Positions 49,133 through 60,330 of a DNA stretch of 64,000 nt are shown one piece after another. The position numbers and the translations under genes were made by a program. This stretch comes from Archivesica marissinica. Lineage: Eukaryota; Mollusca; Bivalvia; Venerida; Vesicomyidae. The DNA is taken from positions 82,889,592-82,953,591 of the forward strand of contig CM026387.1 in the NCBI GenBank assembly GCA_014843695.1, given 5' to 3'. The notes under the pieces were generated by a model. It had not been told where the DNA came from. It saw only the letters and a program-made list of their open reading frames with translations, and made no database searches. Position 1 is the stretch's first letter. The number at the start of each line of letters is the position of its first letter.

Positions 49133-49323
49133 CAGTCAAAACTGTCTATAAAGGCCACCCTCGGGAAAGTAAAAAAGTGTCTTTTGTTGGCAGGTGACCT
49201 CTCCATAGAGGATTAAAATGCATTGAAAATGGCTCGACTTGAGAGCAAAATGGTGGTCTTTAGAGACAGGGTTTTCATATGCGGCCTTTATTCGGGGGGT
49301 GACCTTTAGCACAGGTTTGACTG
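49133..49323. mobile_element. MITE, third copy of the CAGTCAAA family
   Basis: Ends CAGTCAAAACTGTC and CACAGGTTTGACTG, with TA on the right. The interior differs more from the other two copies (AAGGCCACCC, GGTGACCTCTCCATAGAGG). Confidence 0.75.
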
Positions 49324-49329
49324 TATTTT

Positions 49330-50010
49330 CAAGACAACGAAATACTCGTCACATTGAAAACTTAACGGTGTACATCAGGAACGTGTTACAAGTATACGAA
49401 CCGAGGAGGGATTTAAGATCGAAGCATGAAGCACATACGTTAGTGGTACCGAGGAATTGAACTGTTGCGTATGGTGATCGAGGTTTTATGACTGCTATCC
49501 CTAGTTATGGAATGCTCTAACGTCTAAGAGTCGGGGATTGCCAACATTGTTTTCATTTAAGAAAGGACTGAAAACACATTTTTTAACATAAACTGTGACA
49601 GTGCAATTTTTCGTTTATCACTAATTAGTACTATCCATTTATTATGTTTTCTCTAAAACATTTTACTTTAAAATTATATTATATTGTAAACGATTTTATT
49701 ATGCCCTAGGATGATGTCTTTAATTTCATGTATCCTTCCATTTCTTAAAGTGTGTATCATATGGATTATATGTTGTAGTTTTAATCTATAATTTCTTATT
49801 TTGTGTATCTAATATGCAATCCATATTTTAAGTAGGTTCCTCATTAGTTTAAGTGTAATATTTAAAACATTTAAAAATCGAAATTATATAATTTTTTCCG
49901 TACTTTTATCACATGCTTTTCACCCTGCATTCTATATGTTGTAATATTTTGATTTGTATTGTTACATGTTTTTGTAAAGCGCTATTGAACGTGTCAATTA
50001 ATATGATAAG
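49330..50010 (+). mobile_element. LINE 3' end, CR1-like
   Basis: Degenerate coding remnants (YEPRRDLRSKHE, then LPTLFSFKKGLKTHF) match the extreme C-terminus of CR1/Jockey-group LINE proteins. The 3' part ends TGTAAAGCGCTATTGAACG, a typical CR1-like 3' UTR phrase. There is no RT here, so it is a 5'-truncated copy. Confidence 0.7.
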
Positions 50011-50073
50011 AGCAGTCTATAAGAATGGTATAATACTATTTCCGTTCAATTGTGGCATTATGAAACAACAGTG
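49805..50073. repeat. 269-bp direct repeat, left copy
   Basis: Begins GTATCTAATATGCAATCC and ends GAAACAACAGTG. It is repeated at 51723-51991 with the same length and only two mismatches noticed. The pair precisely brackets the LINE. Confidence 0.95.
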
Positions 50074-51722
50074 TCATTGTTGAACCTGGAGTCCGTCAGG
50101 GTGGGGTTCTTTCAACTCTGTTTTATCTAGTCTACGTAGACGAATTGCTCAACCTGTTACAAAGCAATCAGTCAGGAGCATGTGTCCTTTCCAAAAATTC
50201 TGGGAGCCCCACTTTCGCAGACGATATCTCGCTGATTGCAATATCACCGGCCGGTCTTCAAAATGTGGTGGATATTGTGTACCAATATGCCACAATATGG
50301 TATTTTGACATCAGTGCCACTAAATCAAATATTATTATTTACACACAAAAACGAACGCATGCACCTGTGTGTATATATTACGGCGATATAATACTAGAAC
50401 AAGTCAAAAGTACGAAACACCTTGGAATACGACAAGATGATAATATGAAAGTTAATAAACGCATTGAAGAGCGCTGTCAAAAAGCAAAGAACGCGTTTTT
50501 ACGCAATATCGGGTCTCGGACTTCATCCGCAAGGGATCGAACCTGAGACAGCCACAAGTATATACAAGAAAGTTATAATCCCAATTGCACTCTACGGGTC
50601 AGCGTTATGGCACGGAATGACTGACACGGATATAGGCATAATTAATCGGCTACAGCATTTCATCGTTAAAAAGATCCAGGGGTTTCCGGTATTAACATGA
50701 TCTGATATTTGCGAGTCTATGCTTGGACTATATAGGTTATCATCCGAGGTAGAAAAACACAAACTGATGTTCTTGTACAAAATCCTATCCTTACCCTGTA
50801 TGTCTGTTTCAAACAGTATTTTTGTTCGAAAATACCTGTTATACATAGAAGATAAGTCCTCTGTTCGTACTGGTTATATTCCAGATATATGTAACATTTT
50901 GACTAAATACGACCTTCAATATATTATAAACGACTACTTTACCTATCATATAATTCCATCAAAATACGCCTGGAAAAAGAAAGTTATTGATACAATAACT
51001 GCTAGTGAATCTGCTCTATGGATGGGATGCTTGGAAGCCGACTCCGAGTTTGATTATTTTAAACACCTACAGACTGACATTAGAACAACTATCGTCTACA
51101 GCATTGGTAAAGGTGTTACAAACAAAATTAAAAACAAAATTATTGCAGGCATCTGGGCGAGGTCCATACACATTGAAAATGAACTATGTGATAGATGTGG
51201 AAGTATCTATGGCGATTACCTATCACATGTAATATCGCATTGTTCAATTAGCGCTGCGCTATAAGGCGAGACGAATACAATGCAGCTTTGTCATCGAATT
51301 TTGATATTGATTTTACAACAAGTTTAAGACTACTGAGTGAAAAAACATATACTATTAAATTGTTAGGCGGGATGTCAGATAATGACCCAAACTACAGTAT
51401 CGAAAGTAACTCAAAGTTCTTAGAAATTTCGTATGACTACATTATAGACTGCTTAATCATAGTCGCTAAATAATTACACATATTATTTACTTTGAAGAGT
51501 CATGTTGACTACACGGAGGGGGAATTCGTTACTATACAATTGAAAGTGATATAGATATATAACGTCTGTGCATTACACTTATATGTATGCTATTTATGTT
51601 ATTCATAATTTATAATAATTGTTTTATATGTAATGTGTTGTAAATGTAATTGTTAATGTAATGTCAATACATATGTGAATCTCCCGAGAGGAGGAAATAA
51701 AGATTCAGTTCAGTTCAGTTCA
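50074..51722 (+). mobile_element. LINE (non-LTR retrotransposon), 5'-truncated
   Basis: Starts mid reverse transcriptase: VEPGVRQGGVLSTLFYLVYV, then the catalytic FADDI, then STKHLG. After frameshifts near 50530 and 50705 it continues with a C-terminal region ending in a zinc-knuckle-like CDRCGS...HVISHC. The 3' end is AATAAAGATTCAGTTCAGTT with a (TTCAG)n tail at about 51690-51722. Only about 1.65 kb is present. The RT type is consistent with CR1/Jockey-related LINEs, not resolved further. Confidence 0.88.
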
Positions 51723-51991
51723 GTATCTAATATGCAATCCATATTTTAAGTAGGTTCCTCATTAGTTTAAGTGTAATATTTAAAACATGTAAAAATCGAA
51801 ATTATATAATTTTTTCCGTACTTTTATCACATGCTTTTCACCCTGCATTCTATATGTTGTAATATTTTGATTTGTATTGTTACATGTTTTTGTAAAGCGC
51901 TATTGAACGTGTCAATTAATATGATAAGAGCAGTCTATAAGAATGGTATAATAATATTTCCGTTCAATTGTGGCATTATGAAACAACAGTG
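51723..51991. repeat. 269-bp direct repeat, right copy
   Basis: Matches 49805-50073. Differences noticed are T/G in ACATTTAAAAATC and C/A in TAATACTATTT. Confidence 0.95.
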
Positions 51992-52125
51992 ATGCAGCAT
52001 GATTTAAGACGGGATTGTCATATATTAAAGACATATTTCCGTTCAAGTGTGGCATTATGGAACAACAGTAATCCAGCATGATTTAATACGGGATTGTCAT
52101 ATATTAAAGACAGATTGCTGTTCGG
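51958..52125. repeat. continuation of the 73-79 bp last-exon array
   Basis: Units with TTCAAGTGTGGCATTATGG, CAGTAATCCAGCATGATTTA and ATTGTCATATATTAAAGAC continue the array from 48770 beyond the inserted elements. Confidence 0.85.
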
Positions 52126-52365
52126 AAATAAGAACATTATGTCGCTTTCCATTTTGTTTATGCCATTATATGATAAATCCGTGCTAAATGTGATGCATTA
52201 TAATTGTGTTGCTGCTGTAACTTACAGAAACACAGGTATACGGAGACTGATGATTAAAAAATAGACTATCGTTCTCCAAGAAAGGACTACATTTTTCAAA
52301 CACATGAAACGTGTTTTTGGTAGGATTTATTTGCTGCAAAACAATCACAAACACTTGGGTAATAG

Positions 52366-52585
52366 TGGAAGTCGTGATAGCGTAGTGCATGCGCGTTCGC
52401 TTCAAGTGCGAAAGGTCCGGCGTACGAGCCCCGCTGGAGCCGTTACGATTGTGCCCTTAGGCAAGGCATTTATATTCCATGTTGCCTCTTCTCTCTCCCT
52501 CGTGGCGATGGATTCCATCAGGAAAGAGGTCTCGAGCGTGATTAATATAAGTTGTAAGCAATCGAGCTAACATAAAGTTGTATAG
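52366..52585 (+). mobile_element. SINE family A, full copy
   Basis: Head GGAAGTCGTGATAGCGTAGT, then CGCTGGAGCCGTTACGATTG, core GGCGATGGATTCCATCAGG and the tail GATTAATATAAGTTG. Direct orientation. Confidence 0.9.
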
Positions 52586-52589
52586 ACTA

Positions 52590-52840
52590 AGTGGTTGTGT
52601 AACAAGTTTACAACTGCAATGCGACATAGCTGGATGTTCAGTTACCTCCTTAGGCAGATAAAGACATATGTATCCAGAACGCAATGCCTCACGTTTGAAA
52701 GTTTGTATACCACAAAAACACTGTTAAATTGATTCAATGCTAGTGTTCGATGTATTCAGAAGAATTGCTAGTAGCAATACATATATACGTGAAACCGCGC
52801 ATTGTAGTTGCTTTTTGCGATGTAATGTCGCTTTAAACGC
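52590..52840. other. spacer before the DIRS-like element
   Basis: No terminal repeat recognised here, so the 5' end of the element is not defined. Confidence 0.35.
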
Positions 52841-52845
52841 ACTGA

Positions 52846-53560
52846 TTGTTGGATTACAATAAGCACACAACACATTCAGTCACACTGAAAGTAGAACAAC
52901 GTGAGAAATATATAAATGTTTTGTCTAAAATCCTGTACGGAATTCCTGATGTGGTTAAACAGAAAATAGAGAGCGAACTCTCATTTGGTCGATTATGCGG
53001 CCCTTTTCAATTAGTCCCATTTCCCAATTTCAAAAATTAGTCCAATAGGTAGTTAATAAGAAGACACAAGGTCAATACCGCCTAATTCACCACCTAAGTT
53101 TCCCTGCTAGAAAGTCAGTAAATGACTACATTGGCCCACTGTTAACCACAGTGTCTTATGCATCTTTCGATGATGCAATCAAACTCCTGTTTGAGTTAGG
53201 GCCGGGTACTCTCATGAGCAAAACTGATATCGCTGATGCATATAGACTCATTCCAATCCACCCATGTGATTACAACCTCTTATGCTTCAAATTCAACAAA
53301 CAATTTTACTTTGATAAATGTTTATATATGGGTTGTTCAAGCAGTTGTGTGATTTGTGAGCGGTTCAGTTCAGGTCTGGAATGGATAGCTCGTCAGAGCC
53401 TGCACATATCCCACATTATACACATTCTTGATGATTTTCTAAGAATGGGGGCGGCAACCATCAGCCAGTGCCAATATTTACTGGATAGGGTTGTATCTAT
53501 GTGTTCTGCAATAGGCGTACACATTAGATGAAGCAACGGTACAACCCACCACCGTTATAA
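52846..53560 (+). pseudogene. DIRS/Ngaro-like reverse transcriptase, broken
   Basis: The first frame carries FGRLCGPFQLVPFPNF, the usual RT entry of tyrosine-recombinase retrotransposons. After a frameshift near 53035 the next carries MSKTDIADAYRLIPI (first catalytic Asp), then YMGCSSSCVICERFS and HILDDFL (catalytic Asp pair). Frameshifts and stops prevent a full product. Confidence 0.85.
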
Positions 53561-53849
53561 CATTCATGGGGCTGTAACTTGACTCGGTCAACATGGTTGC
53601 CCAGTTATCCCAGGAAACATTGAGACAGTTATGTGCCAGTCTGTTAACACATGGAAGGTGTAGGAAGATTACACTGCGCGATTTGCAGATTGCATTTCTG
53701 TTGCAGTGTGCTTACCCCACGTACGCCGTTTAACTGATCTAACCAAATAAGTGTCACATCCTCATCATCGTATCACTTTGAACTCTGATAGTCGTCCAGA
53801 TATCCAGACATGGCTCTAGTTTGTAGATAAGTATACTTTGCTGCTAGAT

Positions 53850-54215
53850 GACAGATGCATTACCGACCAACAGTAGCACATATATACCGATGCCGCTAGT
53901 TCCTTAGACTTTGGTGCAATATTTTTAACACAGTGGTTCTACGGTGTGTGGCCGAATTACAACAACATACTATAACTTTTAAGGAATTGTTCCCAACCAT
54001 GTGGCCATGGAAATATGGGGTCACAACCTGATGAACAAATGCCTTGTCGTACATTCCGATAACCAAGCTGTTGTCCATATTTTGAACAAACATCTAAGGA
54101 TCCGCAGTTAATGCATCTAGTCAGAAGATTTATAGTATGTATGAACTATAATATACTTGTGTATAGTGTGTGTGGGAAACTGAATTATTTACCTGACTAT
54201 TTGTCACGTTAACAG
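53850..54215 (+). pseudogene. RNase H region of the DIRS-like element, broken
   Basis: Frame-shifted pieces: SLDFGAIF, KELFPTMWPW, then HSDNQAVVHILN (an RNase H Asp) and finally YLPDYLSR, which normally ends this domain in such elements. Several stops. Confidence 0.75.
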
Positions 54216-54229
54216 ATAGAGACATTCAA

Positions 54230-55200
54230 GTTGGCCGCTCCGGATATGCCAGAAAATCCGACATGCATATATTCAGTCGTGTTAGAACTGAGTTAGATAA
54301 CCATGTGTTACATCTGTTGAGTGGTTCAATTTCTGACGCCACAAGGCAAGCCTATCGACATGTGTGTGTGTTCTCTGTTCGGGTATATCCCGGGAAGCCC
54401 TATTTCCATGTATCCGAATGGATAATTGTCCATTATATAGCATATTGTCATAATCTGGGCTGCAGTTACTCCACCATTCGATCCAGGCTATCCGATCTCG
54501 CCTATTTACACACAATAGAAGCTAGGCTAAAATCTTGTGCATACGTTTTTAAAAAGCAAACTCCTACATGCCTTAAAATTACAATCCAGTTCACCTGACT
54601 ACCGTCTCCCCAATCACACTCGCTATCATTCGTTCTCTGGTTCAGAATATACACTTAATTTTGGACTCCTCATATGACAGAAGCATTTTCAAAGCTATCT
54701 TTCTTGTGTCGTATTTTGGTCTTCTCAGATTTGGGGAAATGACTTTAACAAAGAGGAGTAGTGCAACTGTCATCCAGTTTGACAATGACAGTAAGAAATG
54801 TAAGACACCTTATAAAGCAACAATCAAGATGACACTATACAAGCATATCAATGGTAAACCAGCCATGTTGGTCTTGGTCAAAAATAGAAACAGATCACTG
54901 TGTCCGGTGCGAGCTTTGACACAACTCCTTCAGAAAAGGCGATCTAGGTCAGGCCAACTGTTTTGCCGGAAACATGGTGCCCCGCTTTACAGTGCCACAT
55001 GCAGAGTGATTCTAAGAAAGTGTGTGGACACTATTGGTCTAGAACCAGCAAAATACACACCTCACTCTTTCAGAATAGGGGGAACCTTATGCGTTCCAAT
55101 GCAAATATTCTGTAGTCCATATCCAACTCCTGGGTAGGTGGAAGACAGGTGCTTATCGGAGGTACTTCCGACCCGTGAACTCGTCTTAGATATGCAGTGA
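54230..55200 (+). pseudogene. tyrosine recombinase of the DIRS-like element, broken
   Basis: The first part (54263-54598) is the N-terminal SAM-like core-binding domain: SDATRQAYRHVCVFSV and YSTIRSRLSDLAYLH. The second (54661-55137) is the catalytic domain, with the first catalytic Arg in LLRFGEMT and the His-x-x-Arg motif in HSFRIGG. After a further frameshift near 55085-55120 it continues as GRWKTGAYRRYFRP, carrying the region of the catalytic Tyr. The order RT-RNase H-YR, with no integrase, defines the DIRS/Ngaro group. Confidence 0.88.
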
Positions 55201-55229
55201 CACGTGCATAGGTTGGACCGGGTGTTCCA

Positions 55230-55660
55230 GGTAAACGTACCCGACTGGCTTAGGCAGCGGGTCCTGCATCCACTGGATTTTATGTCCTGAAATGTGTGTG
55301 TGGGTTTACCTGCCTGACTTAGTCAGCAGATTACCCTTACCTCGGTATCGGGTATCTACTTGTATATGTTGTTATGGGGGATACCGGACTAGCTTTTAAG
55401 GTATGGGATTTCCCGTACCTGTATATACATTATATATCTCTATGCATGTTTTTGTCATCATAATAAACTAAATTGTGTGTGGGTTTACTTGAATGGCTTA
55501 GGCGGCAGAATATCCTTACCTATGTATCTAAATAGTGTTATAGGGGATAACGGACTAGCTACTAAGGCAGTGCATTTTTGTTTTTCCTACCTGTATATAC
55601 GGTGTACAATAGATATCTCTATGCATGTCAGTTGTCATCATACTATGTGCGGATCGGGCT
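55230..55660. repeat. tandem direct repeat of about 181 bp after the recombinase
   Basis: Two imperfect units start GTGTGTGGGTTTACC at 55294 and 55475, sharing GGACTAGCT, ACCTGTATATAC and TATCTCTATGCATG. A partial unit precedes them. Their position suggests the terminal repeats of the DIRS/Ngaro-like element. Confidence 0.75.
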
Positions 55661-56265
55661 AGTTTCATTGCTTATACACAACATGCCATGTATCATCACT
55701 GGTTTGAATTATGAATAACATTGATATGACCTATAAGTTTGTGTGTCCTGATATGTATACATGTATGTACTAAGCACAAGTTAGGTAATTGATATTACTT
55801 CCATACATGTATATCCCTAATAGAACGGTGCATACTGTGCTATATATATATATAGTCAGTATCCAGGTATCTCTCTCACCACCAATTGCTCATACTCGTC
55901 TAGATGGGTCGCAGCTAATTCATAATTCGCCTCTCCATGGCACTTCTTGTCACCCAAATCTCTCCATACTAGCTTCCCATGAGCATATGGTGGTACACGG
56001 CAGTGTGGTCAACATAAATAAATTGTATGTCTCATAAAATGTGTTATGTGCCACATTACCAGGGTCCCTTGCCCCGCATACATGTACTGCGGGTTTTCAC
56101 TACATACATTGTAGATCCGCATACTGCAAGTGCTCTGCCGTATGGTAAACACTGCATATTAATTAGCGTGGACTATAAAACACAATAAGGTTTTTTCGAA
56201 CTCACCACCTCCCACACTCCATCCGCAATGCAGTCCAAATAGTCAGAATATCATTGAACCATTTG
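55660..56265. other. spacer with a short direct repeat
   Basis: The segment near 55966-56026 (TCCATACTAGCTTCCCATGA, then GGTCAACATAAA) recurs at 56797-56858. No gene recognised. Confidence 0.5.
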
Positions 56266-56269
56266 TGAC

Positions 56270-56498
56270 GGATCTGTAGTCCAGTGGTAACACGCTGGAC
56301 TGGTAATTCAGCGATCGCAGGTTCGACAACCCCCGTCTGACCCTAATAGAATTAACAGTCTTTCAGATTGGCCATTACACCGAGGTCTGGAATGGGTCTC
56401 TGTCTATATCATTGCACTATCCTCCAAAATCTAAAATTACTAATCTCTTCAGGAGGCGTAACTCATATGGGCAACCGGTAGCGATGATAAATAAACGT
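56270..56498 (+). mobile_element. SINE family E, full copy
   Basis: Head GATCTGTAGTCCAGTGGTAA, anticodon stem CTGGACTGGTAATTCAG, B-box-like AGGTTCGACAACC, and the usual body and end ATGATAAATAAACG. Confidence 0.9.
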
Positions 56499-56499
56499 A

Positions 56500-57055
56500 A
56501 AATACACACAACCCATTTGTGTGGTTAGATTAGTTTCTTTTTATTATCAGTATGCGAATTGTATTAGTAATTTGTTTGTTGTTTTAACTAGGTTCTGTTT
56601 TTTATTCACAGTGGCGCCTTGTGTCCACCCAGATTAAAGATTAGTTGGCAATTCTTCTTACCAGAGGGTACGCCCAGATATTTCGAAATGTAGTGCCAAC
56701 TACCTTTATGTATGTAACTATTGTTTCAACCTGTTAATTTGTGTGGCTTATAAATAAAACCCATGTATCAATCTACTTGTGTTTTGGGTTACATTGCTCC
56801 ATACTAGCTTCCCATGAGCATGTGGTTGTACACGATAGTATGGTCAACATAAAAAAATTCTCAACAAATCGACCTACATTCGATGTGTGTATAATCAGAG
56901 TCTATCGAACGAACTATCAACAATTATAGTGAAATATAAGATATATGACACTATTGTCAATTGTGTCAAAATAATGTATTTTTGCTAACAACGTAAGCGG
57001 TCAAAGTGTAAATTAACAACTCGAAAATGCATAGATGTTCCACTTCTGTGGTGTG
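56500..57055. other. spacer, nothing recognised apart from the 56797-56858 repeat
   Basis: No domain or tRNA-like box found. Confidence 0.4.
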
Positions 57056-57059
57056 AAAT

Positions 57060-57800
57060 TAGCTCAGCTGCATTCAAAGATGCCGTGACGTGATGTTCCG
57101 CTGCATTCAATGATGCTGTGACGTGATGTCCCGCTGCAATTAAATGTGATCTGACGTGCTGTTCTGCTGCATTCAAATATGCTGCGATGTGATGTTCCGC
57201 TGCATTCAATGATGCTGTGACGTGATGTCCCGCTGCATTCAATGATGATGTGGCGTGATGTTCCGCTAAATTCAGTGATTATGTTACGTGATGTTCCAGT
57301 GCATTATTGGTAATGTGTCGTGATATTTAGCTGGATTGATTGATGCTGCAACGTGATGTTCCGCTGGATTCAGTGATGTTGTTGCGTGATGTTCCACTGG
57401 AATCAGTGATGCTGTGGCGTGATGTTCAGCTGGATTCAGTGATGTTGTTGCGTGATGTTCCGCTGGATTCAGTGATGCTGTGGCGTTATGTTCCGCTGGA
57501 TTCAGTGATGTTGTTACGTGATGTTCCGCTGGATTCAGTGATACTGTGGCGTTATGTTCCGCTGGATTCAGTGATGTTGTTGCGTGATGTTCCGCTGGAT
57601 TCAGTGATGTTGTTACGTGATGTTCCGCTGGATTCAGTGATACTGTGGCGTTATGTTCCGCTGGATTCAGTGATACTGTGGTGTTATGTTCCGCTGGATA
57701 CAGTGATACTGTGGCGTTATGTTCCGCTGGATTCAGTGATACTGTGGCGTTATGTTCCGCTGGATTCAGTGATGCTGTGGCGTTATGTTCCGCTACATTC
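57060..57800. repeat. 33-bp array, about 22 units
   Basis: Unit: GTTCCGCTGGATTCAGTGAT followed by GTTGTTGCGTGAT, with variants. The left part (57060-57250) has GCTGCATTCAATGATG forms. A 33-bp unit keeps frames open on both strands (NPAEHNATVSL on -, VMLLRDVPLDS on +). No other sign of a gene. Confidence 0.95.
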
Positions 57801-57809
57801 ATTAGTTTA

Positions 57810-57980
57810 GTTTATACAAATTTATTTTAGCTCGATTGCGAAACAAGTTCTTTCAACTTATATTAATCACTCTCGAGACCTCATTCCTGATGGAATACAT
57901 CGCCATGAAGGAGAGAGAAGAGGCAATGTGGAATTTAAATGCCTTGCCTAAGGGCACACTCGTAACGGCTCCAGCGAGGC
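57810..57980 (-). mobile_element. SINE family A, head lost
   Basis: Tail and core as in other copies. It stops at GGCTCCAGCGAGGC, where a TATA/TGTG microsatellite (57977-58070) begins in place of the tRNA head. Confidence 0.9.
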
Positions 57981-58071
57981 ATATATATATATATATAGGT
58001 GTGTATGTGTGTATATGTGTGTATGTGTGTATGTATATATATATAGGTGTGTATGTGTGTATATGTGTTTA

Positions 58072-58602
58072 TGATGTTCATGAACGCTTTGTTTATAGAT
58101 GTATTTTCTACGGATATATACATGCCATAGACACATAGTCATGGGACATGATGTTCCTGAACGCTTTGTTTATAGATGTATTATCTACGGATATATAAAT
58201 GCCATAGACACATAGTCATGGGACATGATGTTCCTGAAATCTTTGTTTATAGATGTGTTATCTACGGATATATACATGCCATAGACACATAGTCATGGGG
58301 AAGGATGTTCCTGACAGCTTTATTTATATATGTGTTATCTACGGATATATACATACCATATACACATAGTCATGGGGCATGATGTTCATGGAAGCTGTGT
58401 TTATAGATGTGTTATCTACGGATATATACATGCCATAGCCACATAGTCATGGGGTATGATGTTCATGGAAGCTGTGTTTATAGATGTGTTATCTACGGAT
58501 ATATACATGCCATAGACACATAGTCATGGGGTATGATGTTCATGGAAGCTGTGTTTATAGATGTGTTTATCTACGGATATATACATACACATAGTCATGC
58601 AT
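58072..58602. repeat. 78-bp array, about 7 units
   Basis: Units carry CATGATGTTCATGGAAGCTG, TTATAGATGTGTTATCTACG and CATAGACACATAGTCATGGG. Confidence 0.95.
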
Positions 58603-58604
58603 CA

Positions 58605-58820
58605 ATATGGATGAGGAATCCGTCAGTCCCCAACTCGTGTCTGCAGCTGGTAACTTGCGGATGCAAGACAAAATGCAGCAGTGCACGGTGCAAATGTTAC
58701 AGATCCGGACAGTTATGTCTGTTCAATGTGCATGCGATGCAGCCAATTGTAAAAATCCAATTACCAACGATGACAGCCTTTTAGAATCTCTAAATGTCAA
58801 AGTACATCTCGAACTGTAGT
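58605..58820 (+). pseudogene. cysteine-rich C-terminal end of a repetitive PIN-like family protein
   Basis: Two frames joined by a frameshift near 58712 give LQLVTCGCKTKCSSARCKCY, SGQLC, then CACDAANCKNP. I recall this Cys-rich ending from a large repetitive family of uncharacterised proteins in aquatic invertebrates, whose body is represented at 63264-63990. The upstream body is missing here, replaced by the 78-bp array. Confidence 0.6.
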
Positions 58821-58824
58821 ATAA

Positions 58825-59191
58825 AGAAACATGATTGATTATGTATATGCTTGTTGTACTCGGAAGCGTAAACCTCCAATGAGTAATCTGAATATGTGAG
58901 AAATACGTTGCTTGTTTACTTGAAGCCATATATATTATATAATTTACATATTATTCTAAGTATTTTACAAACATACTGTGCTCTTGTTATACCAAATTGT
59001 TATAAGCATTAAATATATTGAAAACTATTGATATACTTTGTGCATAACAAACATTTATGAGAAATATGCATAGTGAATGTATAACACATTTTTGCCATTT
59101 ATCACATTCTTATTAATATTCATGAGTATGCAAATGAGCTAATGAACTGTTATTTTAATGAATATAAATAAAAAGCAAACTCCTAAAACAA
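58825..59191. other. AT-rich sequence up to the assembly gap
   Basis: Nothing recognised. Confidence 0.4.
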
Positions 59192-60191
59192 NNNNNNNNN
59201 NNNNNNNNNNNNNNNNNNNNNNNNNNNNNNNNNNNNNNNNNNNNNNNNNNNNNNNNNNNNNNNNNNNNNNNNNNNNNNNNNNNNNNNNNNNNNNNNNNNN
59301 NNNNNNNNNNNNNNNNNNNNNNNNNNNNNNNNNNNNNNNNNNNNNNNNNNNNNNNNNNNNNNNNNNNNNNNNNNNNNNNNNNNNNNNNNNNNNNNNNNNN
59401 NNNNNNNNNNNNNNNNNNNNNNNNNNNNNNNNNNNNNNNNNNNNNNNNNNNNNNNNNNNNNNNNNNNNNNNNNNNNNNNNNNNNNNNNNNNNNNNNNNNN
59501 NNNNNNNNNNNNNNNNNNNNNNNNNNNNNNNNNNNNNNNNNNNNNNNNNNNNNNNNNNNNNNNNNNNNNNNNNNNNNNNNNNNNNNNNNNNNNNNNNNNN
59601 NNNNNNNNNNNNNNNNNNNNNNNNNNNNNNNNNNNNNNNNNNNNNNNNNNNNNNNNNNNNNNNNNNNNNNNNNNNNNNNNNNNNNNNNNNNNNNNNNNNN
59701 NNNNNNNNNNNNNNNNNNNNNNNNNNNNNNNNNNNNNNNNNNNNNNNNNNNNNNNNNNNNNNNNNNNNNNNNNNNNNNNNNNNNNNNNNNNNNNNNNNNN
59801 NNNNNNNNNNNNNNNNNNNNNNNNNNNNNNNNNNNNNNNNNNNNNNNNNNNNNNNNNNNNNNNNNNNNNNNNNNNNNNNNNNNNNNNNNNNNNNNNNNNN
59901 NNNNNNNNNNNNNNNNNNNNNNNNNNNNNNNNNNNNNNNNNNNNNNNNNNNNNNNNNNNNNNNNNNNNNNNNNNNNNNNNNNNNNNNNNNNNNNNNNNNN
60001 NNNNNNNNNNNNNNNNNNNNNNNNNNNNNNNNNNNNNNNNNNNNNNNNNNNNNNNNNNNNNNNNNNNNNNNNNNNNNNNNNNNNNNNNNNNNNNNNNNNN
60101 NNNNNNNNNNNNNNNNNNNNNNNNNNNNNNNNNNNNNNNNNNNNNNNNNNNNNNNNNNNNNNNNNNNNNNNNNNNNNNNNNNNNNNNNNNN
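59192..60191. other. assembly gap, exactly 1000 N
   Basis: A run of N of round length, most likely a scaffold gap of set or estimated size. The 345-codon open frame across it is meaningless. Confidence 0.99.
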
Positions 60192-60330
60192 ATAATAATA
60201 ATAATAATAATAATAAAGACTTTATTTAACGAGAGTACTCATTTAACAAAAGTTAATCTACCATGAGGCCCTCAACATATATACAATCAAATGCAATCAA
60301 AACATAGCACTATAAGTGAGAACTGCACAT
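60192..60330 (-). mobile_element. LINE 3' end with (ATT)n tail
   Basis: On the - strand GAGGGCCTCATGGTAGATTA, GAGTACTCTCGTTAAATAAAG and then (ATT)n. This is a 3' UTR form common to invertebrate LINEs. The tail abuts the assembly gap. Confidence 0.65.

Noticed and set aside
57060..57802. Open frames of 156 and 172 codons (11-residue repeats with NAT sequons)
   Set aside because: They follow from the 33-bp unit. Both strands are open equally and there is no signal peptide or flanking domain.
59161..59191. Second copy of the DIRS-like recombinase just before the gap (AAAAAGCAAACTCCTA also near 54550)
   Set aside because: Only about 16 bases match and the gap hides the rest. Could be chance.
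59158..60195. 345-codon frame
   Set aside because: It consists almost wholly of N.
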